A stretch of 64,000 bases of DNA from CALINF01 sp039990395 (GCA_039990395.1 JBDXFZ010000041.1:1-64000); one strand, 5' to 3'. Numbered from the stretch's first letter, positions 18,201-27,928 are shown. Translations and numbers: made by a program. The notes: generated from the sequence alone by a model not told the origin.

Positions 18201-19643
18201 CTACATATCTGCCAGAAGCGCTGTCAGGTACTGCCAAAACGGTGGCACAGTGTCGATTTGCACTCTTTCTGTCGGTGAGTGCGCGCCGCGGATAGTGGGC
18301 CCAAAGGACAAAATATCCGCATCAGGTTTCTTGCTTTTTAGGATACCGCATTCAAGCCCCGCATGGATTGCCTTAACTTCGGGAACAATACCAAATAGGC
18401 GCTCGTGAATCGCTTTGCCCTGCGCCAACAGAGGGCTGTCGAACTCAGGCTGCCAGCCGGGGTAGCCGGCATCGGGGACTACCGTCAACTCGAATGTGCG
18501 CGCCAACCCCTCGACTGCCTGCTGCAAAGGTAGACTCTGCTCGTAGTTAAAAAAGCGGAAACTGGACTCAATAAAGAGCTCACCTTCAATCAATCGCGCA
18601 ATCGCCAGATTGATACTCAGGTCGACAAGGTCAGCAGGCTGCTCCAGGTTGTAGGCCTGGGCACCATGCGGAAACAGTGCAATCAGATTGAGCAGGGCTT
18701 GGGTATCAACAGTTGAAAGCGCATCAGTTGCCTGCACCTCGTTCAACTGCGCTTCCAGCCCACCATCGGCAGGCGGCAAGAAACTTAGCCACTGTGCTTT
18801 AAGCGTATCCAGGCGGTCTACCAGTGCAGAGTGATCCAGATCTTCGCTGGCAAACGTTAAGGTCGCCTCACGCGGAATAACGTTGTGTGCAACACCTGCA
18901 TCAAAACCCACCAGTCTCGCACCCGGCATGCCCTGCAGGAACTGCACGACCAGTTTGATTGCATTACCCAACTGCTCATGGATCTGGATACCGGAATGAC
19001 CACCGGCCAGCCCCTTGAGTGACAACTGCCAGACACGGGTATCAGCCGATACCGGATGTTGATCAAACGAGCGCGAGAATTGCCATCCGCCGCCCCCGGC
19101 GCAGCCGATGTACAGCTCGTTCCAGTCCTCCGTATCCAGATTGAGCATACGTTCGCCGGTAAGCATACTGCCATCGAGATTAAGAGCGCCGCCCAGCCCC
19201 GTCTCTTCATCAACCGTGAACAGCAGTTCAAGTGGCGGATGAGCCACCGTCTCATCTGTCATAAGCGCCAGCGCGGCTGCGCAACCCAGACCGTTGTCTG
19301 CGCCTAGCGTGGTGCGATCTGCCATTAACCAGCCGTCTTCTACCTTGAGAGTAAGCCCCTGGGTGTGGAAATCATGCGTCTTGTCCTGGGTCTTCACCGT
19401 CACCATATCCAGATGGTTCTGAATAATGACCGTTCCCGACTCCTCCATTCCATGGGTACCCGCCACGCGGACAACAATGTTGCCCTGCGAATCCATCTGC
19501 CAGGAATGCCCACCCACTTCGGCCCGATCGATAACATACGCGCGAATGGCCTCCTCCTCTTTGGAGGGGCGGGGAATCTGCGTGAATTGATAGAAGTGCT
19601 CCCACAGGTGTGCAGGGGCCGATGGATAGTGTGCTGGCTTCAT
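18201..19643 (-). CDS. pepD: Aminoacyl-histidine dipeptidase (Xaa-His dipeptidase, M20)
   Basis: This 480-residue di-zinc metallopeptidase hydrolyses dipeptides such as carnosine in the cytoplasm. Family features include FYQFTQIPRPSKEEEAIR, the metal site IIQNHLDMV, LGADNGLG, the catalytic Glu in TVDEETGLGGA, the motif GLAGGHSGIQIHEQLGNAIK and the C-terminal HAGLECGIL. Length matches E. coli PepD (485). Confidence 0.95.
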   Translation of the reverse strand: MKPAHYPSAPAHLWEHFYQFTQIPRPSKEEEAIRAYVIDRAEVGGHSWQMDSQGNIVVRVAGTHGMEESGTVIIQNHLDMVTVKTQDKTHDFHTQGLTLKVEDGWLMADRTTLGADNGLGCAAALALMTDETVAHPPLELLFTVDEETGLGGALNLDGSMLTGERMLNLDTEDWNELYIGCAGGGGWQFSRSFDQHPVSADTRVWQLSLKGLAGGHSGIQIHEQLGNAIKLVVQFLQGMPGARLVGFDAGVAHNVIPREATLTFASEDLDHSALVDRLDTLKAQWLSFLPPADGGLEAQLNEVQATDALSTVDTQALLNLIALFPHGAQAYNLEQPADLVDLSINLAIARLIEGELFIESSFRFFNYEQSLPLQQAVEGLARTFELTVVPDAGYPGWQPEFDSPLLAQGKAIHERLFGIVPEVKAIHAGLECGILKSKKPDADILSFGPTIRGAHSPTERVQIDTVPPFWQYLTALLADM

Positions 19644-19775
19644 TAACGAACTCCAATAACGTAGGCACGATTATAGCTAACACTGACGCGCACATCGAAC
19701 CAACAGGCCCTATGCTAACCTTGCAACCTGACGCCCTGCCCCCAACGCGGAGATGCACTACAAGGATCGCCCTGA

Positions 19776-20357
19776 ATGCAAAAACACTACATCAGCCCAC
19801 AACAACTACTGGAAGACTCCTATCAATTGGCCTGGCAGGTCTACGAGAGCGGCTTCCGACCCAACTACATTGTTGGCGTTTGGCGCGGTGGAGCACCAGT
19901 AGGTATCGCGGTACAAGAGCTGCTGGATGTACTGGGTGTAGAATCTGATCACATTGCCATACGTACCTCATCCTACACGGGTATCGGTGAACGCAGCAGG
20001 CAGGTACAGGTACATGGTTTGAACTACTTGGCCAGTCGGCTGAAATCAGAGGATTCATTGCTGATCGTGGATGACGTACACGATACCGGCCTGTCGATTA
20101 CCCAGGCAATCACCGACCTGAAGCACGCCTGTAAAAAGGATACGCCGCACATTCGGATTGCAACGCCCTACTACAAGCCAGGCAACAACAAGACTGAAGG
20201 TGCGCCCGATTTCTTCATTCACGAAACTGACGATTGGCTGGTATTTCCACACGAGCTGGACGGGCTTAGTGTCGACGAAGTTCGCGCAAACAAGCCAGAG
20301 CTAGCCACGCTGATAGACAAGATTGAGCCTCTACTGGCTCGCAGAACTATGGATTAG
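19776..20357 (+). CDS. Phosphoribosyltransferase family protein (hypoxanthine/xanthine PRTase-like)
   Basis: This 193-residue type I PRTase has the PRPP-binding motif LLIVDDVHDTGLSITQAI at about 89-106 and an N-terminal GVWRGGAPVGIAVQELL. The pattern resembles the Hpt/Gpt-like proteins that salvage purine bases, but the exact base is unclear. It stands divergent from pepD, and its stop overlaps the stop of the convergent cupin gene. Confidence 0.85.
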   Translation: MQKHYISPQQLLEDSYQLAWQVYESGFRPNYIVGVWRGGAPVGIAVQELLDVLGVESDHIAIRTSSYTGIGERSRQVQVHGLNYLASRLKSEDSLLIVDDVHDTGLSITQAITDLKHACKKDTPHIRIATPYYKPGNNKTEGAPDFFIHETDDWLVFPHELDGLSVDEVRANKPELATLIDKIEPLLARRTMD

Positions 20358-20875
20358 TCACGCGTATAACTGTCGATCACTGCGCGGTGTTGCGGAAACA
20401 AATCGTAGAGCTGCCGCCCGGTGCCCAGAGTCATATCTTCATATTCAAAGCCTGGCGCGACAGCTTCGCTAATCAGCCCGTAGTCGCCTGCGGGCAAGTG
20501 AGAGGCCTTCCAGACACCGCCGGGAACTGCCAGCTGCAGTTGGTGACCCGCCGCGAAATCTGATCCAAGGGTAGCCGTTTCCAACGCACCGTCCGGGTGC
20601 AGCAAAAAGTAAGTGATGGGTGAACCCAGATGAAAATAGTGCACGATATCGGATTTATTTGAATGCCAATGCCCAACCCGCGAGTCCGAGGTCAGCATGT
20701 AGAATATGGAGCTCAGTGTGAATCGCTCTCCAATGGGTAGATCGAGCTTTGCTCTGTGATCGGAGTGGAATGTACGCCGAAAATAGCCGCCCTCGATGTG
20801 CGCTTCGAGTTGTAGGGCAGCAATCACAGTCTGTTTATCTGGGAAGTGTGAGTTGCTATCCGTATTGCCAAACAT
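20354..20875 (-). CDS. Cupin protein of the DUF985 family
   Basis: This 173-residue double-stranded beta-helix protein has HIEGGYFRRTF, the conserved FYMLTSDSRVGHWHSNKSD with HWH in the cupin metal/ligand position, and AVAPGFEYEDMTLG near the C-terminus. Family structures show a cupin fold with a small pocket, but no reaction is established. AGGAGA precedes the ATG. The stop (TAA) overlaps the TAG stop of the convergent phosphoribosyltransferase. Confidence 0.88.
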   Translation of the reverse strand: MFGNTDSNSHFPDKQTVIAALQLEAHIEGGYFRRTFHSDHRAKLDLPIGERFTLSSIFYMLTSDSRVGHWHSNKSDIVHYFHLGSPITYFLLHPDGALETATLGSDFAAGHQLQLAVPGGVWKASHLPAGDYGLISEAVAPGFEYEDMTLGTGRQLYDLFPQHRAVIDSYTRD

Positions 20876-21315
20876 TGCCGTCTCCTGAGTTAGAAAATTC
20901 AGCGCAACTCGTTATCTCTCGATACGGTTGTGCGCACTACATAACGCCACATGAATTATCGATGCCACCTGGCCGACGCTCTTAAGCTCTTCGTACTATG
21001 TCACACATTTTGTAGGGACTTTTTACGCCACTTTGTCGATCGCGCTAATTACACTCCTTACGTAGTGACAGGCAATATTTCAGAGTTCGTTATGACTAGA
21101 AGAGACGAAGGCAAAACCACCTTAGTGGATTTTCTCCGCAGCATTAAGTTTTCACATGCGCAAACACATACTGGCGAAGGATCAACTTCGACGCCGTTTG
21201 CCAGCCTGTCTTCCAGCACTCGCCAGCCGGAGCGCCAGGTAGACGACGTGCAACATATCCGCAGCGCGAACTAGACTCGCCAGAACTACACCCGCTTCAC
21301 TAACGCCCCTCGCAC
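20876..21315. other. Intergenic region, 440 bp, possible small gene inside
   Basis: This gap lies between the DUF985 gene and the sulfotransferase gene, both leftward. I see no clear operator or intrinsic terminator in it. A rightward 60-codon frame is at 21092-21274. Otherwise nothing recognisable is present. Confidence 0.4.
21092..21274 (+). CDS. Hypothetical 60-residue protein (weak)
   Basis: A short frame (MTRRDEGKTTLVDFLRSIKF then a Ser/Thr-rich tail) lies in an otherwise empty gap. It is hydrophilic, has no membrane segment and matches no family I recognise. The Shine-Dalgarno is weak. It could be a real small protein or chance. A longer version beginning at 20951 looks less natural because its first 47 residues are Cys/His/Phe-rich and cross AT-rich promoter-like sequence. 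Confidence 0.25.
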   Translation: MTRRDEGKTTLVDFLRSIKFSHAQTHTGEGSTSTPFASLSSSTRQPERQVDDVQHIRSAN

Positions 21316-22053
21316 TTAAACAAGTGCGTTTTCCGCCATGCGTGCATAGATCTCCTGTGCCTCTTCGCACAGCGACTCATACCGATTGGGTATCTCCACG
21401 TGCTCCAGCGCAATCTCCTCTGGTCGTTCGAATCCACGGGATGCCTCCACAGAGGCATACCAATGCGGCGCCCAAACTCCATCACTATCACGCCGACCCG
21501 CGGGCCATGACAACATGCGATCCGAAAAAGGTATATCAAGCGCAGCACACAACGTTTCAAGACTGCGTCTTGGGTTCGTTAAAATCACCCTCGAGTCAAT
21601 CACCGTTGGCGGCTTTCCCTGCGCCTTGCAAAGGCGTTCAAATAATGCCAACTGCTGCGGGAAGCCAAGTTCCTCAAGTGTAAACTCAGGCCGCACGCGA
21701 ACATAAGACGCAATAATCCGACGCGGTTCCCGTATCAAAAAACAATTGGTCAGTGACTCGGCAAAGCTCATGTCCATCGCAGGTACGATGTGCTGCGTCA
21801 TATGCTTTTGGTAGAAAACGCTGCAGTGATCCGGCGCCGACTCACACAACGTGCGTGCAACAGATTGCCAATTGCAGTCCATCGAACGAATAATATCTTC
21901 CCGCCCCGGGTGATCAATCCCGGTGTCCTGCAAATAGACGCCATAGAAAGGCTCATCTACAACAGCGCAGTCATCTCTATTTTCAAACGCTCGCATGAGC
22001 GCAGTGCTGATATTCCGCGGACCCGACCACATAGCAATACGTGAAACACTCAT
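21316..22053 (-). CDS. Sulfotransferase-like P-loop protein
   Basis: This 245-residue protein starts with IAMWSGPRNISTALMRAFEN, a variant P-loop of the sulfotransferase type in which SGPRNIST binds the 5'-phosphosulfate of PAPS. NCFLIREPRRIIASYVRVRP is a second PAPS-binding element (the 3'-phosphate region with Arg and Ser). The substrate is unknown. The start codon is 1 nt from the stop of the class IV aminotransferase, so the two genes are translationally linked and probably serve one pathway. Similar sulfotransferase and aminotransferase domains are, as I recall, fused in some plant proteins annotated as branched-chain aminotransferase-like. Confidence 0.82.
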   Translation of the reverse strand: MSVSRIAMWSGPRNISTALMRAFENRDDCAVVDEPFYGVYLQDTGIDHPGREDIIRSMDCNWQSVARTLCESAPDHCSVFYQKHMTQHIVPAMDMSFAESLTNCFLIREPRRIIASYVRVRPEFTLEELGFPQQLALFERLCKAQGKPPTVIDSRVILTNPRRSLETLCAALDIPFSDRMLSWPAGRRDSDGVWAPHWYASVEASRGFERPEEIALEHVEIPNRYESLCEEAQEIYARMAENALV

Positions 22054-22054
22054 A

Positions 22055-22990
22055 TCACGATCTCGGGTGCGTCGCGCCAGCGCCTTCGACGTAGCGGCGA
22101 ACTGTTTCGCGATAGTGCGTCTGTAATCTGGATATCATAGGTCTCTCAGTACCCTCTCCGATTATTCGGCCATCGACTTCTGTTACGGGCACCAGCCCTG
22201 CAAAGGTGCCGGTAACAAATGCCTCCTCGGCATTGTAAACGTCCGTCAGCGTAAAGTTTTTCTCCCTGGCGGTGAGACCGAGTTCAGCTGCCATGTCCAG
22301 CACCTTGCCACGGGTGATTCCATCGAGACAGTAGTCACCTGTAGACGTCCAGATTTCACCATGGCGAACAATAAAGAAATGCGTTGAGTTGCAGGTAGCC
22401 ACAAAGCCGTGCGGATCCAGCATCAGTGCCTCATCCGATCCTGCCTTAGCGGCCTGAATACAGGCCCCTATACAATTGAGCTTGGAATGTGTGTTGAGGG
22501 TAGGATCCTGCACATCAGAGTAACCACGGCGCACATAAACAGTATACAGGCGCACACCGCGCTCCACATTCTCTGGCAGCGCCTCCTTATACTCCGGAAT
22601 GATCACGACAGTTGGCGGCGTAATCGTCATCCTGGGGTCCTGATACGGGGTAGATTTTACCCCTCGGGTAACCATCAAGCGGATGTGTACCCCGGTAGAC
22701 ATGCCATTGGCTGCAAGGAGTTGGTACAAACGCTGGGTCAGTGACTCCGGCGTGAAGTCCGGCTTGAAATCCAGTGTTTTCATGCCTTCAAAGAGCCGCT
22801 GAAGATGCCGCTCCAGAAATAGAATCGTACCGTCTTCTACCCGCAGACCTTCCCACACGCCATCGCCGAGAATAAAGCCCGAATCGAAAACCGACACGAC
22901 CGCCTTTTCGCGCGGCAGAATTTCGCCATTAATGTCGATCAGGATCGCATCATTACGCGCATCGCCCGCGTACTCATGTGTACCTTGCAT
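22055..22990 (-). CDS. Class IV aminotransferase (IlvE/D-amino acid transaminase-like)
   Basis: This 311-residue fold-type IV PLP enzyme has AVVSVFDSGFILGDGVWEGL near the N-terminus, LNTHSKLNCIGACIQAAKAG (catalytic Lys region), GFVATCNSTHFFIV and the phosphate-binding FVTGTFAGLVPVTEVDGR. It could act on branched-chain, D- or other amino acids. The start at 22990 is chosen because GGGAGA precedes it closely, whereas the longer frame to 23077 lacks such a site. It forms an operon with the sulfotransferase-like gene and is divergent from cmoA. Confidence 0.88.
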   Translation of the reverse strand: MQGTHEYAGDARNDAILIDINGEILPREKAVVSVFDSGFILGDGVWEGLRVEDGTILFLERHLQRLFEGMKTLDFKPDFTPESLTQRLYQLLAANGMSTGVHIRLMVTRGVKSTPYQDPRMTITPPTVVIIPEYKEALPENVERGVRLYTVYVRRGYSDVQDPTLNTHSKLNCIGACIQAAKAGSDEALMLDPHGFVATCNSTHFFIVRHGEIWTSTGDYCLDGITRGKVLDMAAELGLTAREKNFTLTDVYNAEEAFVTGTFAGLVPVTEVDGRIIGEGTERPMISRLQTHYRETVRRYVEGAGATHPRS

Positions 22991-23141
22991 AGTGTCTCCC
23001 AGAATAGTTTCGTCCGCTTTGACGGCATTTACCCGCGCCAGCCCACCGTGAAGCACTGCGGATTCGGCGCTGATCAAACAGGCCGATCATGCTACCATTC
23101 GCGCCCATTTTCCACAGCCTTTGCTTGCAGCAGGTGACTCG

Positions 23142-23888
23142 GTGACAGAACAACACACCCCCGACAGACGTGACAACATATATGCCCAGTCGCTAGGTGA
23201 TCCAGGCTTGTTTCGCTTTGACGAATCTGTAGTGAATGTATTTCCGGACATGATCAAACGATCTGTGCCCGGTTACACCACTATCGTCGCAATGACCGGA
23301 CTGCTCGCTCGGCGCTATGCGCGCAATGGCACCAACCTGTATGACCTTGGCAGTTCACTGGGCGCATCTACACTGGCCATGCGGCAAAACATCCAGTGCG
23401 AGGACTGCCAGATTATTGCGGTAGACAATTCTGCAGCGATGTTGGAGCGCAGCAAAAGCATCATCGACACCGATAGCCACGACACACCTGTAAAGCTGGT
23501 GGCATCCAACCTGCAGGAAGTAAGCATAGAGAATGCCTCTATCGTGGTACTCAATTTCACATTGCAGTTCATTCCGCGCGAGCAACGCGACGAGGTTATT
23601 CACACCATCTACGATGGCTTGCAGCCAGGCGGCATCATGGTGTTGTCAGAGAAAGTGCAGTTTGAAGACCCCCATCTTGATGCCCTCAATATTGATTTAC
23701 ACCACGAATTCAAACGCAGCAATGGTTACAGCGATTTGGAGATAGCTCAAAAACGCGATGCACTGGAACATGTGCTGCTGCCTGAAACATTGGCAACCCA
23801 TAAAGAACGTATCGGCCGGGCGGGCTTTAGCAGTTGTGATGTGTGGTTCCAGTGCTTTAACTTCGCCTCAATGATTGCGCTGAAATAA
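23142..23888 (+). CDS. cmoA: Carboxy-S-adenosyl-L-methionine synthase
   Basis: This 248-residue SAM-dependent enzyme makes carboxy-SAM from SAM and prephenate for tRNA wobble uridine modification (cmo5U34). Visible features are DNIYAQSLGDPGLFRFDESV near the N-terminus, YDLGSSLGASTLAM (SAM motif), FTLQFIPREQR and VLSEKVQFED. The GTG at 23142 is chosen because AGGTGA precedes it and the length equals E. coli CmoA. The stop overlaps the cmoB start as TAATG, so the two are co-translated. Confidence 0.95.
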   Translation: MTEQHTPDRRDNIYAQSLGDPGLFRFDESVVNVFPDMIKRSVPGYTTIVAMTGLLARRYARNGTNLYDLGSSLGASTLAMRQNIQCEDCQIIAVDNSAAMLERSKSIIDTDSHDTPVKLVASNLQEVSIENASIVVLNFTLQFIPREQRDEVIHTIYDGLQPGGIMVLSEKVQFEDPHLDALNIDLHHEFKRSNGYSDLEIAQKRDALEHVLLPETLATHKERIGRAGFSSCDVWFQCFNFASMIALK

Positions 23889-24868
23889 TGGACTACCAAC
23901 CGCTCATTCAGAAATGGAGCGACAACGAACTGGCAAAGTGGGCGCAATTACTGCCGGCGCAGATTGAAGCAGGGCTTTCCCAACAGCGCTATGGCGACCT
24001 TGCCCGCTGGCAGGCCTGCGTAGATACGCTGCCCAACATATCGCCCGATTCAACTACTTTGGACGCGGCGCGTGTCGGGGCGGCCACAAACTCACCGCTG
24101 GACGCACAGGTCTTTCAACAGTTGCGCGAAGCACTTATGGGTTTGCATCCCTGGCGCAAGGGTCCGTTCGAGCTCTTTGGTCTGCATATAGACACCGAGT
24201 GGCGATCAGACTGGAAATGGGATCGAATCCTGCCCGCGCTGGATTCATTGCAAGACAGACGTGTACTGGATGTAGGGTGTGGCAGTGGCTACCACTGCTG
24301 GCGCATGCGCGGTGCAGGCGCCAGCGAAGTGATTGGCATTGACCCCACGCCACTCTTTGTCATGCAGTTCTGGGCGCTGCAGAAGTACCTGAGGGACCCA
24401 GACACTTGGGTGCTGCCGGTAGGGATAGAGCACGTACCAGCCAAGCTCCAGGCCTTCGACACCGCACTGTCGATGGGCATTCTCTACCATCGCCGCTCAC
24501 CCATGGATCATTTAATGGACCTGCGCAACTGCCTGCGGCCCGGCGGACAGTTAATACTGGAGACACTGGTGATAGAGGGTGAAGAAGGCGCTGCGTTGGT
24601 ACCAGAAGGTCGCTACGCGCGAATGGGCAATGTATGGTTTCTACCGAGTTGCCCGACGCTGCTAAGTTGGCTGCGCAAGATTGGGTTTGTGGATGCCGAG
24701 GTTGTGGATGTGGCTGCCACCACGACCGAGGAGCAGCGCAGCACAGACTGGATGCGGTTTCACTCGCTCGCCAATTTTCTTGACCCCAATGACCCCACAA
24801 AATCCATAGAGGGCCATCCAGCACCCAGGCGCGCTGTCATCAGTGCTCGTGCCCCAGGATCAGTGTAA
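23888..24868 (+). CDS. cmoB: tRNA U34 carboxymethyltransferase
   Basis: This 326-residue enzyme transfers the carboxymethyl group from carboxy-SAM to 5-hydroxyuridine 34. Family signs are LHPWRKGPFELFGLHIDTEW, the nucleotide-binding VLDVGCGSGYHCWRM, IDPTPLFVMQFWALQKY and SMGILYHRRSPMDHL. Length equals E. coli CmoB (323). It is the second gene of the cmoAB operon. Its last 9 bp overlap the end of the convergent Lon gene. Confidence 0.96.
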   Translation: MDYQPLIQKWSDNELAKWAQLLPAQIEAGLSQQRYGDLARWQACVDTLPNISPDSTTLDAARVGAATNSPLDAQVFQQLREALMGLHPWRKGPFELFGLHIDTEWRSDWKWDRILPALDSLQDRRVLDVGCGSGYHCWRMRGAGASEVIGIDPTPLFVMQFWALQKYLRDPDTWVLPVGIEHVPAKLQAFDTALSMGILYHRRSPMDHLMDLRNCLRPGGQLILETLVIEGEEGAALVPEGRYARMGNVWFLPSCPTLLSWLRKIGFVDAEVVDVAATTTEEQRSTDWMRFHSLANFLDPNDPTKSIEGHPAPRRAVISARAPGSV

Positions 24869-27283
24869 AGACTTCTCCAGGCGGTGTTCATGGAACGCAT
24901 ATTCGAACACTTCTCTAAAGCTGCGCGCAAAATGTACGTTCATTCCCTCGCGTAAGAAATCCGGTAGCTCATCGAAATCAGCTCGATTGGCGTGAGGCAG
25001 GATCAACTCCATAATTTTACTGCGACGCGCCGCAATCACCTTTTCACGGATGCCGCCAACCGGTAATACCTGACCCGTGAGCGTCAGTTCGCCAGTCATT
25101 GCCAATGGCCGCTTGATGCGTTCCTTGCGCGCCAGTGATACCAAGGCCGTTGCCATGGTGATACCCGCACTGGGACCATCCTTGGGCGTAGCGCCTGCAG
25201 GCACATGCATATGCACCATACTCATATCAAAGAAATCGAGATCGCAGCCGTAGTCCTTCAGGTGCGCAATGACATAGCTGTAAGCTATTTCGGCCGATTC
25301 GCGCATCACATCGCCGAGTTGTCCGGTTAATTTGAAGCCGCGATTGAGGGTATGGATCTGGGATGTTTCTATCGGCAAGGTTGCGCCACCCATCGTGGTC
25401 CACGCGAGCCCGGTAGCCACTCCCACACCTCGCAGTGGCTTGTCTGCGGTAAACGGCGGCTGCCCAAGCAGTTCCTCTATATCTTTTTTGCCGACCCGAA
25501 GTTTTGTCTCATCGCTTTCAAGCAGCTTCACAATCGACTTGCGCATAATGCGAGAGAGCTGCTTCTCGAGATTACGCACGCCTGCCTCACGGCAATAGGA
25601 ATCGATTACGTACTTAAGGCCGGCGTCATTAATCTTCAACTGATCTTCGCTTAGTCCATGACGATCCAATTGCTTGGGCCACAGGTGCTTGCGCGCAATC
25701 GAGAGCTTTTCCTCTGCCACGTAGCCAGACAGGCGCAAAGTTTCCATTCGATCCAACAAGGGACCAGGAATCGTGTCCAGCTGATTAGCGGTGCAGACAA
25801 AGAGGACTTTCGACAAATCCACCCGCAGATCCAGATAGTGATCCAAAAACTCACTATTCTGCTCCGGGTCCAGTACCTCAAGTAATGCGGACGCCGGGTC
25901 GCCCCGAAAGGACGCACCGATCTTATCGATTTCATCCAGCATGATTACCGGGTTAGAGACTTTCACTTCCTTCAGTGCCTGAACAAACTTGCCTGGCATC
26001 GCACCAACATAGGTACGACGATGGCCCTTAATCTCAGCCTCATCTCGCATACCGCCAAGGCTGAAGCGATAGAACTCACGCCCCAATGCGTCGGCAACAG
26101 AGCGTCCGATACTGGTTTTACCCACACCAGGAGGGCCAACCAATAGCAGGATCGAACCCGCTATCTCTCCCTTGAAAGAGCCCACCGCCAGAAATTCAAG
26201 AATGCGTGCTTTCACATCCTCCAATCCTTCATGATGGACGTTAAGTACTTTGCGCGCGTGTTTGAGATCCAGCTTATCTTTTGAGGTTAACCCCCAGGGC
26301 ACGGAGGTAGCCCAATCGAGATAATTGCGGGTCACGCCGTATTCGGGCGAGCCCGACTCCAGCATCTCAAGTTTTTGCATCTCTTCATCAATGCGCTTGG
26401 CAACAGCCGGCGGCAGCACCAGTGCCTCAAGACGCTCGCGAAACATGTCTGCGTCGGAGGTGCGATCGTCTTTGGAAATGCCCAGTTCTTTCTGGATAAT
26501 TTTCAATTGCTCACGCAGAAAGAATTCCCGCTGCTGGTCGGTCACCTTCTCATTCACCTGACTGGTGATCTGACCCTGCAATTCAGCAACTTCACGCTCC
26601 TTGCGCAAGAGTTGCAGCACCTTCTCCATGCGAGATCTCAGTGGCAGAGTCTCAAGAATTTCTTGTAGCTGCTCGCCAGATGACGTGGTGAGCGCCGCCG
26701 AAAAGTCTGCCAGCAGGCTGGGCTGATTGGGGTTGAAGTTGGCAAGGTGCTGTTTGAGTTCTTCGCTGTACAGCGGGTTCAGAGGCAGCAATTCCTTGAT
26801 TTCCTTAATCAGGGCCATGGCATAGGCCTTGATCTCATCGCTATCGCGGTCACCCTGGCTGCGTGGGTATTCAACCTGAACCAGGTAGGGCGGCTTATTG
26901 CTGAGCCATCGCACAATGCGAAAGCGCTTGATTCCCTGCACCAGGAATTGACTCTCTGAATCCTGCATCGCCGGCGGCTTGTGCAGTCTGGCCACACAAC
27001 CCATTTCGGGGAACTCGCTCGGGTCGACCTGCCGCTTGTCGCGCTCTTTTACGAAAGAAAGTCCCACCAGACCTTGCCGCTCTTTGCCCACGGCTTCCAA
27101 TGTGGATGTCCACTCCTGCGGATTGATCTGTACGGGCTGTGCCTGACCAGGAAAAAACGGCCGGTTAGGAATGGGCATAAGGTAAAGTGTATCGGGCAGC
27201 ACATCATCCGCCACGGCTGGCGTATGCTGGTTCTCGTCAGAGGGTAATACCTCGACTTCATCATTGTGCTGATCGTCTTGCAT
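24860..27283 (-). CDS. lon: Lon-family ATP-dependent serine protease
   Basis: This 807-residue protease has an N-terminal LON substrate-binding domain (from about residue 35, LYLMPIPNRPFFPGQAQPVQ), an AAA+ module with Walker A GPPGVGKTSIG and Walker B IMLDEIDKIG, and the protease domain with the Ser705/Lys748 dyad (KDGPSAGITM, IREKVIAARR), spaced 43 residues as in E. coli Lon. The acidic N-terminal 25 residues and the NRPFFPGQ start of the LON domain recall the second Lon (AsrA type) of pseudomonads, so this need not be the housekeeping Lon. The ATG at 27283 is chosen over a TTG at 27313. Confidence 0.93.
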   Translation of the reverse strand: MQDDQHNDEVEVLPSDENQHTPAVADDVLPDTLYLMPIPNRPFFPGQAQPVQINPQEWTSTLEAVGKERQGLVGLSFVKERDKRQVDPSEFPEMGCVARLHKPPAMQDSESQFLVQGIKRFRIVRWLSNKPPYLVQVEYPRSQGDRDSDEIKAYAMALIKEIKELLPLNPLYSEELKQHLANFNPNQPSLLADFSAALTTSSGEQLQEILETLPLRSRMEKVLQLLRKEREVAELQGQITSQVNEKVTDQQREFFLREQLKIIQKELGISKDDRTSDADMFRERLEALVLPPAVAKRIDEEMQKLEMLESGSPEYGVTRNYLDWATSVPWGLTSKDKLDLKHARKVLNVHHEGLEDVKARILEFLAVGSFKGEIAGSILLLVGPPGVGKTSIGRSVADALGREFYRFSLGGMRDEAEIKGHRRTYVGAMPGKFVQALKEVKVSNPVIMLDEIDKIGASFRGDPASALLEVLDPEQNSEFLDHYLDLRVDLSKVLFVCTANQLDTIPGPLLDRMETLRLSGYVAEEKLSIARKHLWPKQLDRHGLSEDQLKINDAGLKYVIDSYCREAGVRNLEKQLSRIMRKSIVKLLESDETKLRVGKKDIEELLGQPPFTADKPLRGVGVATGLAWTTMGGATLPIETSQIHTLNRGFKLTGQLGDVMRESAEIAYSYVIAHLKDYGCDLDFFDMSMVHMHVPAGATPKDGPSAGITMATALVSLARKERIKRPLAMTGELTLTGQVLPVGGIREKVIAARRSKIMELILPHANRADFDELPDFLREGMNVHFARSFREVFEYAFHEHRLEKSLH

Positions 27284-27382
27284 GCTCAACAGACCTGTTG
27301 TGTGGGTACGCAAGAGATATGGGGGGGGAAACGCGGTATTTCAACCGCCGTGGCCGACTTCACCGGCCGATTAGCAAGGGAT

Positions 27383-27727
27383 TTACTCTTCCGTACCCTT
27401 CTGATCAGGCCGTGTACCGGGGAATGGAAAGCTGGCGACATTGCCTTCGCCGGGCTTGGTTTCCGACACCTTGCCTGTACCTTCCTTGTCAACTTCATCT
27501 ATGCGAATAATGGCCTGCAAAGGAATATAGCTGCGCTTGACCCCACTGAATTCGTTCTTCAGTTTTTCCTCGCCTGGATCGACCACAATCTTGCTGCGTT
27601 CTCCAAAAAGGAATTCCTCCACCTCGATAAAACCCCACATGTCGCTTTGGTAGATTTGCTGAGCAAACACCTCAAACACCTGATTGCCGTTCTGGAAGAT
27701 CACCTTGTAAACGGGATAGTTAGCCAT
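27383..27727 (-). CDS. DUF1820 family protein
   Basis: This 114-residue soluble protein (MANYPVYKVIFQNGNQVFEV, VDPGEEKLKNEFSGVKRSYI) matches the DUF1820 family, whose role is not established. The start at 27727 follows AGAGGAAATTG. In pseudomonads a DUF1820 gene sits next to miaB, as here (divergent, 201 bp apart), which supports the assignment. The C-terminal 35 residues are Gly/Pro/Lys-rich and probably disordered. Confidence 0.85.
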   Translation of the reverse strand: MANYPVYKVIFQNGNQVFEVFAQQIYQSDMWGFIEVEEFLFGERSKIVVDPGEEKLKNEFSGVKRSYIPLQAIIRIDEVDKEGTGKVSETKPGEGNVASFPFPGTRPDQKGTEE

Positions 27728-27928
27728 CAATTTCCTCTGGATCGCCATTGGAGGCGACACTACTTACTCCCCCGGATTCGAGGGGGCGGCAATATTACCA
27801 CCACCACGAGGAAATTCCAGTGGCCAAGCCCCATTCAGGCTAGGTTTGCCCCTATGAAATCTGTATACTCCCCTGCCCTTTTTGAACCAATACCCTGGGT
27901 GCGAAATCGCCGGGATGAGCAGGACTGA

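Noticed and set aside
20951..21274. Extended 107-residue version of the small gene in the 440-bp gap
   Set aside because: The added N-terminal part looks non-coding and lacks a ribosome site; only the shorter 60-residue form is listed, at low confidence.
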